Part shown: positions 7,153 through 11,763 of the stretch, piece after piece | How positions within the stretch are numbered: position 1 is the stretch's first letter | Layout of the letters: every line of letters starts with the position of its first letter | Origin: Atopobiaceae bacterium UBA7016 | Lineage (GTDB): Bacteria > Actinomycetota > Coriobacteriia > Coriobacteriales > Atopobiaceae | Length of the DNA stretch: 11,763 bases | NCBI GenBank assembly: GCA_002449555.1 | Contig: DJXA01000202.1 | Location: 16,359-28,121 of the forward strand | Reading direction: 5' to 3' | Made by a program: the position numbers and the translations under genes | The notes under the pieces: model-generated | Seen by the model: the letters and a program-made list of their open reading frames with translations, nothing else | What the model was told of the DNA's origin: nothing | The model's database searches: none

Positions 7153-8574
7153 TTAGAACTGGAAGTAGATGAACGGGTTGTAGCTCGCACCAGCCAGCGC
7201 GACCGTCGACACCAGCAGCAGCACGACGGGAATGAGCAGCTCCTCGGCGTTGTACACGTGAAGCGCCACGTCGCTGGTGCGGGCACGGACCGCAAGCTGA
7301 TGGCGCAGCCACGAGCCCACGTTGGTGCAGGCAACCACCGAGACGATGAGCAAAAAGACGTTCTGCAGGAAGGCGGTGCGCACGGCAAGCGAGGTGATGC
7401 CCGTCGCGCCGATGCCAAACATGCCCGCAAAGGCCATGCCCATCTCAGCAAAGTTCTCAAAGCGGAAGAGCACCCAGCCCAGCACCACCACGACCAGCGT
7501 CAGCGCGTGGCCCGCGGGCTTGGGCACGCGGCCTGCCAGCACGAAGTGCTCAAGCAGCAGAAACGCCAGGTAGTAGGCGCCCCACAGGATGTAGTTCCAG
7601 CTGGCGCCGTGCCACAGGCCCGTCAGTAGCCACACCACCGTCATGTTGCGCACGTACTGCGCGGTGCTGCAGCGGCTGCCGCCCAACGGAATGTACACGT
7701 AGTCGCGGAAGAAGGTGCCCAGCGAGATGTGCCAGCGGCGCCAGAAGTCCTGCACCGACGAGCAGAGGTACGGATGGTCGAAGTTCTCAAGATAGTGGAA
7801 GCCCACCATGCGTCCCAGGCCAATGGCCATGTCGGAGTAGGCGGAGAAGTCGAGATAGATCTGCAGCGTGTAGGCAAGCATGCCCAGCCACCAGCCAAAC
7901 AGGGGCTGCGCGGCCAGGGTGCCGGCGCCCGCAGGAACCAGCGTGTCGGCCAGCGATGCGCAGGCGTTGGCGAGCACGACCTTCTTGGCAAGGCCCACGC
8001 AGAAGCGGCGGACGCCCGCGTAGATGTCGCCGGGCGTGGCATGGCGGTTATCGATCTCGTCGGCAACCGTCTCGTAGCGCACGATGGGGCCCGCGATGCA
8101 CTGGTGGAAGAGCGAACAGTACAGCAGAAGCTTCCAATAGGTGTGCTGGGCATGAACCGTACCGCGGTACACGTCCACCACGTAGCTGATGAGCTGGAAC
8201 GTGTAGAACGAGATGCCGATGGGCAGCACCGGAGCAATCACGTCGGCGTTGGAGTGCAGCAGCGCGTGGATGCTCCCCACCAAGAAGCCCCAGTACTTGA
8301 AGTACGCGAGAAGACCCAGCAGCACCACGAGGTCAACGATGAGCCACAGGCGCTTGGTGGCCTTGGCGTCGGCCTGCTCGATCAAGAGCGCCGTGCCCCA
8401 GCTGACCAGCGCCTCGCCCGCGATGAGCAACAGGTAGCGCGGTCCGCCCCAGGCGTAGAACACCAGCGAGGAGACCAGCAGAACGTGGTTGCGATAGCGA
8501 TCCGGGACGAACTGGTACACGCAGAGAACGACCGGAAGGAAGACGAAAAGGAACATGAAGCTGGAGAAAACCAT
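7153..8574 (-). CDS. MBOAT-family membrane O-acyltransferase (AlgI-like)
   Basis: A 473-residue polytopic membrane protein of the MBOAT family, which passes acyl groups (usually acetyl) across the membrane to an exported glycan or polymer with an SGNH/DHHW partner. About ten or more hydrophobic spans are visible, starting at residue 4. Family signatures are intact: PIGISFYTFQLISYVVDVYRG (from 118), DFWRRWHISLGTFFRDYVYIPLGG (276-299) with His282, and TGLWHGASWNYILWG (318-332) with the expected catalytic His322. The C-terminus NPFIYFQF is typical of AlgI-like members. Length is normal for the family. The ATG at 8574 is preceded by AAGGGGG eight bases upstream. It is the first gene of a two-gene operon with the DHHW protein and is divergent from the L,D-transpeptidase pair. 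A perfect TTGACA lies at 8624-8629 on this strand, but no fitting -10 box was found. The acceptor (peptidoglycan, teichoic acid or polysaccharide) is unknown. Confidence 0.93.
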   Translation of the reverse strand: MVFSSFMFLFVFLPVVLCVYQFVPDRYRNHVLLVSSLVFYAWGGPRYLLLIAGEALVSWGTALLIEQADAKATKRLWLIVDLVVLLGLLAYFKYWGFLVGSIHALLHSNADVIAPVLPIGISFYTFQLISYVVDVYRGTVHAQHTYWKLLLYCSLFHQCIAGPIVRYETVADEIDNRHATPGDIYAGVRRFCVGLAKKVVLANACASLADTLVPAGAGTLAAQPLFGWWLGMLAYTLQIYLDFSAYSDMAIGLGRMVGFHYLENFDHPYLCSSVQDFWRRWHISLGTFFRDYVYIPLGGSRCSTAQYVRNMTVVWLLTGLWHGASWNYILWGAYYLAFLLLEHFVLAGRVPKPAGHALTLVVVVLGWVLFRFENFAEMGMAFAGMFGIGATGITSLAVRTAFLQNVFLLIVSVVACTNVGSWLRHQLAVRARTSDVALHVYNAEELLIPVVLLLVSTVALAGASYNPFIYFQF

Positions 8575-8662
8575 GCGTCAAACCCCCTTCTTCCATGTTT
8601 GTGGAGATGAAACGAAGCGAACGTGTCAATGGTATCAAACGCGTTCCAAAATGGGCAGCTCA

Positions 8663-8679
8663 TGACCATAGATGACCAT
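8663..8679 (+). repeat. Direct repeat TGACCAT x2, ten-base period, in the -35 region
   Basis: TGACCAT occurs at 8663-8669 and 8673-8679, one DNA helical turn apart, just upstream of the TAGAAT -10 box where a -35 element would lie. Two same-face half sites in place of a good -35 is a layout typical of activator binding. It could also be coincidence, because the unit is only seven bases. Confidence 0.4.
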
Positions 8680-8688
8680 CATGTGGGC

Positions 8689-8694
8689 TAGAAT
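8689..8694 (+). promoter_or_regulatory. Putative -10 box for the L,D-transpeptidase pair
   Basis: TAGAAT matches five of six bases of the sigma-70-type -10 consensus. No recognisable -35 is present 16-18 bp upstream; that space holds the TGACCAT repeats. Transcription would begin near 8701, leaving about 28 nt before the TTG start at 8729 and making the earlier in-frame ATGs (8672, 8693) untranscribed or leader-overlapping. Confidence 0.5.
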
Positions 8695-8716
8695 GGTTGG
8701 TCGGCAACACAGTGAC

Positions 8717-8722
8717 AAAGGA
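8717..8722 (+). promoter_or_regulatory. Ribosome-binding site that selects a TTG start
   Basis: AAAGGA lies six bases before the TTG at 8729. The same motif is used by the neighbouring genes starting at 2720 and 5292. The in-frame ATGs at 8672 and 8693 have no comparable site, so this element decides the start of the first L,D-transpeptidase. Confidence 0.65.
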
Positions 8723-8728
8723 CTCGGT

Positions 8729-10252
8729 TTGGCGCAACACTTCAACACTGAAACGAACGACTCCGCGGCCGGTTCGAAAACCCATCCCGTCGTTCCAGTC
8801 TGGCTTGGCCAGGCCTCGGCGGCTGACGGACAGGCGCAGGGCCCGCGCAAGGGCAAGGCTTTCGGCATTGCCGTAGGCGCCGCTCTTGCCGCCCTGGCAG
8901 TTTCGTATGCCCTTGGGGTCTATCACTACCAGACGCACTTCCTCCCTGGCGTCACCGTCGGAGGCGTCGAGGCCTCCGAGCTCACCATTGACCAGGTGGC
9001 CCAGCAGGTTGAGGACAACATCAACTCGTTCACCACGCACGTCACGGGTGACGGCATGGACTTTACCGTCACGGCCGAGGACGCCGCGCTGACGGTCAAC
9101 GGCAAGGCTCTTGCCGAGGACGCTCACCACGAGACCAACCCCTTCGCGTGGCCGCTCAAGCTGTGGTCGCACGACGAGATCACCGTGGACGCGGGCGTCA
9201 CCTACGACCCCACTAAGCTGCACGACCACCTCGTGCAGGTGATTGAGGAGTTCAACCAGACCGCCGAGGCGCCCACCAACGCCACCGCCGTCTATGACAG
9301 CGAGCAGGGCTCCTACGTGCTGCAGCCGAGCGCGCTCGGCACCATGGTCGACGCCGAGGCCGCAAGCGAGGTCATCGCTAAGAGTGTGGCCGCGCTCAAG
9401 CCCACCGCAACCCTCACCGAGGACCAGCTCCAGCGCGCGCAGATCCTTGACGACAACGAGGGGCTGCTCGCCGCCATCGACCAGGCCAACAGCATCGCCG
9501 CGCTCAGCGTTCCCCTCACCCTCGACGGCCAGACCCTCATCACGGTGGGGCCGGACCTCATCACGGGGTGGATCAACATTACGCAGGACGGAGAGACCAC
9601 CTCGGTCTCCGTCAGCGAGGACGCCATTCGCGAGTGGTCGTACGCCAACCTGAACAGCATCGTCAACGGCGAGAACGAGACGCGCGTGTGGGAGGTCAAT
9701 TCGTGGGATGTGGCCTCTGAGCTGGCCCCCAGGCTGCAGAATGCCGACGGCAGCGCCATGGAGATTCCCACCATCACCATCTCCACGCGTCCCGCCGAGT
9801 CTGAGGGACATGAGTCTCGCGGCCGCCATATTGACGTCAACCTGAGCACGCAGTACGCACGCCTGTACGACTCGGACGGCCGTACGGTGCTGTGGCGCTC
9901 GTACTTTGTCTCGGGCAACGAGTCCATGGGGCACAGCACCCCTACGGGAGACTACGAGATCAACAACATGGAGCGCGACGTCGTGCTGACGGGCCTGAAC
10001 GATGGCGTGGTGCTCGAGGAGGGCGAAGAGCCCAAGCCCGAGGACTACTACAACAGCCACGTCGCGTACTGGATGTGCTGGCTCGGAACCGAGTACGGCT
10101 TCCACGACGCCACGTGGCGCTCTGACGAAGAGTTTGGTGGCGACACCTACCAATGGAACGGCAGCCACGGCTGCATCAACCTCCCATATGACTCTGCGGC
10201 CGAGCTCTACAGCCTGATTCACGTGGGAGACAAGGTCCACATCCACTACTAA
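8729..10252 (+). CDS. L,D-transpeptidase (YkuD) with PG_binding_4-like region, first of tandem pair
   Basis: This enzyme of 507 residues is membrane-anchored and acts outside the cell on peptidoglycan, forming 3-3 cross-links or attaching other groups to the stem peptide. A polar cytoplasmic tail (1-43) precedes one span at about 44-64. A long external region follows, containing a PG_binding_4-like segment around 181-225 (APTNATAVYD... to VAAL). The YkuD domain spans about 366-505. It carries the conserved His459 (GFHDATW) and the catalytic motif SHGCINLP with Cys482. The TTG at 8729 is preferred: AAAGGA lies six bases upstream, and a probable -10 box at 8689-8694 lies downstream of, or on top of, the earlier in-frame ATGs. 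The next gene, a paralogue, begins 41 nt after the stop with no terminator between, so the two form an operon. The divergent MBOAT operon suggests shared envelope function. Confidence 0.93.
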   Translation: MAQHFNTETNDSAAGSKTHPVVPVWLGQASAADGQAQGPRKGKAFGIAVGAALAALAVSYALGVYHYQTHFLPGVTVGGVEASELTIDQVAQQVEDNINSFTTHVTGDGMDFTVTAEDAALTVNGKALAEDAHHETNPFAWPLKLWSHDEITVDAGVTYDPTKLHDHLVQVIEEFNQTAEAPTNATAVYDSEQGSYVLQPSALGTMVDAEAASEVIAKSVAALKPTATLTEDQLQRAQILDDNEGLLAAIDQANSIAALSVPLTLDGQTLITVGPDLITGWINITQDGETTSVSVSEDAIREWSYANLNSIVNGENETRVWEVNSWDVASELAPRLQNADGSAMEIPTITISTRPAESEGHESRGRHIDVNLSTQYARLYDSDGRTVLWRSYFVSGNESMGHSTPTGDYEINNMERDVVLTGLNDGVVLEEGEEPKPEDYYNSHVAYWMCWLGTEYGFHDATWRSDEEFGGDTYQWNGSHGCINLPYDSAAELYSLIHVGDKVHIHY

Positions 10253-10293
10253 CGACATCTCAAGCTGGCAAAGCTAACGGAGGCAATGACATC

Positions 10294-11733
10294 ATGAGTA
10301 TCTTCTCGCGCTCGGAACAGGAACAGGCGGATACGACGGCACCTCGCTCCAAGCGCCGCGCGCTCACCATCGCCGGCACCGTGCTGGCCGTGGCGCTCTT
10401 GAGCGGCGCCTACGGATGGGGACGTGCCTACTGCGCCAACCACTTCCCGCCTGGAAGCATCGTCTGCGGAGTTGATGCCTCGTGGATGACCGCCGACGAG
10501 CTTGCCTCCAAGCTTGAAGAGTCGGTCTCCACGTACCAGACCACCGTCTCTGGTGACGGCCTCAACCTGAAGCTGACCGCCGCCGACCTGGGCATGACCG
10601 TCGACGCGCGCACCGTTGCCCAGAGGGCGCTGGCCAAGAGCAACGCCTCCACCTGGCCGCTTGGCTTCTTCTCCAAGACTGCCATCGCCACGGGCCTGGA
10701 CATCTCCGTTGACCGCCAGATGGCCGCCGACGCCGTGGCCGACGCAGTGTGGACGCACAACCAGACGGCCACCTCTCCCACCAACGCCCAGGTGGTGTAC
10801 GACGAAGAGCAGCAGACCTTCGTCACCGAGCCCGAGCAGCTGGGAACGCTCCTTGACGCCAACGCGGTCACCGATGCCGTCGTAGACGACGCGCTCGTGC
10901 TTGAGGAGAAGACCGATCTCGACGACGCCCAGCTCGCCCGTCCCGAGGTTATGAGCGACAGCCCCTCGCTCGCCTCCGCTTGTGACAAGGCCAACAAGAT
11001 GGCCCAGCTGAACATCCCCCTCACCTTTGAGGGCAAGGACGTGGGTACGGTTACCTCCGCCCAGATCCAGCCCGCCATCACCTTTGACTACTCCTATGGC
11101 AACGTGACGCCCGCCGTCAACTTCGACGCCATCTGGAACTGGTGCTACGACAACCTGAACGCCACCGTTAACGGCGAGACCGAGACCCGCGTTTGGGAGG
11201 TCAACTCGTGGGAGACCGCCAACAGCCTGGTTCCGCGCATCGAGACGCTTGATGCCAGCCCGCTTGAGGTTGCCACTATCACCATCGAGGAGCGCCCCGC
11301 GGAGTCCGAGGGCCACGAGCAGTACGGCCGCCATATCGACGTGAACATCACCACGCAGTACGCGCGCCTGTACGACACCGACGGCAAGACGGTGCTGTGG
11401 CGCTCCCCCATCGTCTCGGGCAACCCCAACACGGGCTATGGCACCGCTCAGGGCTGGTTCACCATGGACTGGCGTGACGAGGACATCACCCTCTACGGCC
11501 CCATGAACGAGGAGACCGGCAAGCCCGAGTGGGCAAGCCCCGTGCGCTGGTGGATGGGCTTCTACGCAAACTCCGACGGCTTCCATGACGCCGACTGGCG
11601 CTCGGAGGAGGAGTTTGGCGGCGATACCTACCTGTACGCCGGTAGCCACGGCTGCGTGAACCTGCCCATCGAGAAGGCTCACGAGCTGTGGGACCTCACC
11701 GACTACGGCGAGAAGGTCTACGTGCACGAGTAA
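10294..11733 (+). CDS. L,D-transpeptidase (YkuD), second paralogue of tandem pair
   Basis: A 479-residue membrane-anchored L,D-transpeptidase acting on peptidoglycan outside the cell. The cytoplasmic tail is short (1-22), with one span at about 24-42. A PG_binding_4-like segment lies near 161-205 and the YkuD domain at about 346-478, with His431 (GFHDADW) and catalytic Cys454 in SHGCVNLP. It matches its upstream neighbour throughout: ETRVWEVNSW, PAESEGHE, GRHIDVN and TQYARLYD are shared at a fixed 20-residue offset. It differs by being eight residues shorter within the catalytic domain (between VSGN at 374-377 and His431). Cys47 and Cys58, just outside the membrane, have no counterpart in the neighbour. 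The ATG at 10294 follows GGAGG by ten bases. The 30 bases after the stop, up to the window edge, show no terminator. Whether it cross-links, anchors proteins or edits stems cannot be told. Confidence 0.94.
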   Translation: MSIFSRSEQEQADTTAPRSKRRALTIAGTVLAVALLSGAYGWGRAYCANHFPPGSIVCGVDASWMTADELASKLEESVSTYQTTVSGDGLNLKLTAADLGMTVDARTVAQRALAKSNASTWPLGFFSKTAIATGLDISVDRQMAADAVADAVWTHNQTATSPTNAQVVYDEEQQTFVTEPEQLGTLLDANAVTDAVVDDALVLEEKTDLDDAQLARPEVMSDSPSLASACDKANKMAQLNIPLTFEGKDVGTVTSAQIQPAITFDYSYGNVTPAVNFDAIWNWCYDNLNATVNGETETRVWEVNSWETANSLVPRIETLDASPLEVATITIEERPAESEGHEQYGRHIDVNITTQYARLYDTDGKTVLWRSPIVSGNPNTGYGTAQGWFTMDWRDEDITLYGPMNEETGKPEWASPVRWWMGFYANSDGFHDADWRSEEEFGGDTYLYAGSHGCVNLPIEKAHELWDLTDYGEKVYVHE

Positions 11734-11763
11734 GCCACCGCGCGCACTTTAGGTCCCTGACTC

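Noticed and set aside
8624..8638. TTGACA and TTGATA on the minus strand as -35 boxes for the MBOAT operon
   Set aside because: Both look good alone, but no acceptable -10 box lies 15-19 bp downstream, so I did not annotate a promoter there.
8660..10258. Long open frame on the minus strand opposite the first L,D-transpeptidase (532 codons)
   Set aside because: Antisense shadow of a well supported YkuD gene; composition is biased and no motif or ribosome-binding site is seen.
10249..11727. Long open frame on the minus strand opposite the second L,D-transpeptidase (492 codons)
   Set aside because: It lies fully antisense to a gene with intact catalytic motifs. Its translation is Val/Gly/His/Leu-rich without domains, as expected for antisense frames in GC-rich genes.

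Overview
The window is high-GC DNA, coding on both strands. The gene content (a Tat-exported solute-binding lipoprotein, an LTA-synthase-like phosphotransferase, an MBOAT/DHHW O-acylation pair and YkuD L,D-transpeptidases with PG_binding_4-type domains) suggests a monoderm high-GC Gram-positive. A member of the Actinomycetota, most likely class Coriobacteriia (Olsenella/Atopobium/Collinsella-like), is my best guess. That is inferred from gene families and base composition; no marker gene is present.

Layout. (1) Positions 1-2450, minus strand: an ABC importer operon. It starts with a solute-binding lipoprotein (1323-2450). A 108-bp gap with a strong GC hairpin follows, then a fused two-domain permease that runs off the left edge (1-1214). 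The ATPase would lie outside the window. (2) Positions 2720-4972, plus strand, divergent from the importer: a 750-residue polytopic membrane protein with an LtaS-type alkaline-phosphatase-fold domain. (3) Positions 5005-5441: a small-gene island. An uncharacterised 75-residue protein (5065-5292, minus) lies between two strong intrinsic terminators, with its own promoter-like sequence and an operator-like dyad. (4) Positions 5462-8574, minus strand: a two-gene operon of an MBOAT O-acyltransferase followed 17 nt later by a membrane-anchored DHHW/SGNH-like protein with a long Arg/Ala/Gln/Thr-rich cytoplasmic tail. (5) Positions 8729-11733, plus strand, divergent from the MBOAT operon: two tandem paralogous L,D-transpeptidases, the first probably starting at a TTG codon.

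From 2720 rightward every recognisable gene works on the cell envelope: phosphoglycerol-type polymer synthesis or decoration (LtaS-like), O-acylation of an exported glycan or polymer (MBOAT + DHHW), and 3-3 peptidoglycan cross-linking or protein anchoring (the Ldt pair). This reads as an envelope-modification cluster beside an importer operon. No mobile element, CRISPR array, tRNA or rRNA was seen. The known families account for most of the sequence. The least explained parts are the orphan 75-residue protein, the basic tail of the DHHW protein and the leader and operator-like dyads.
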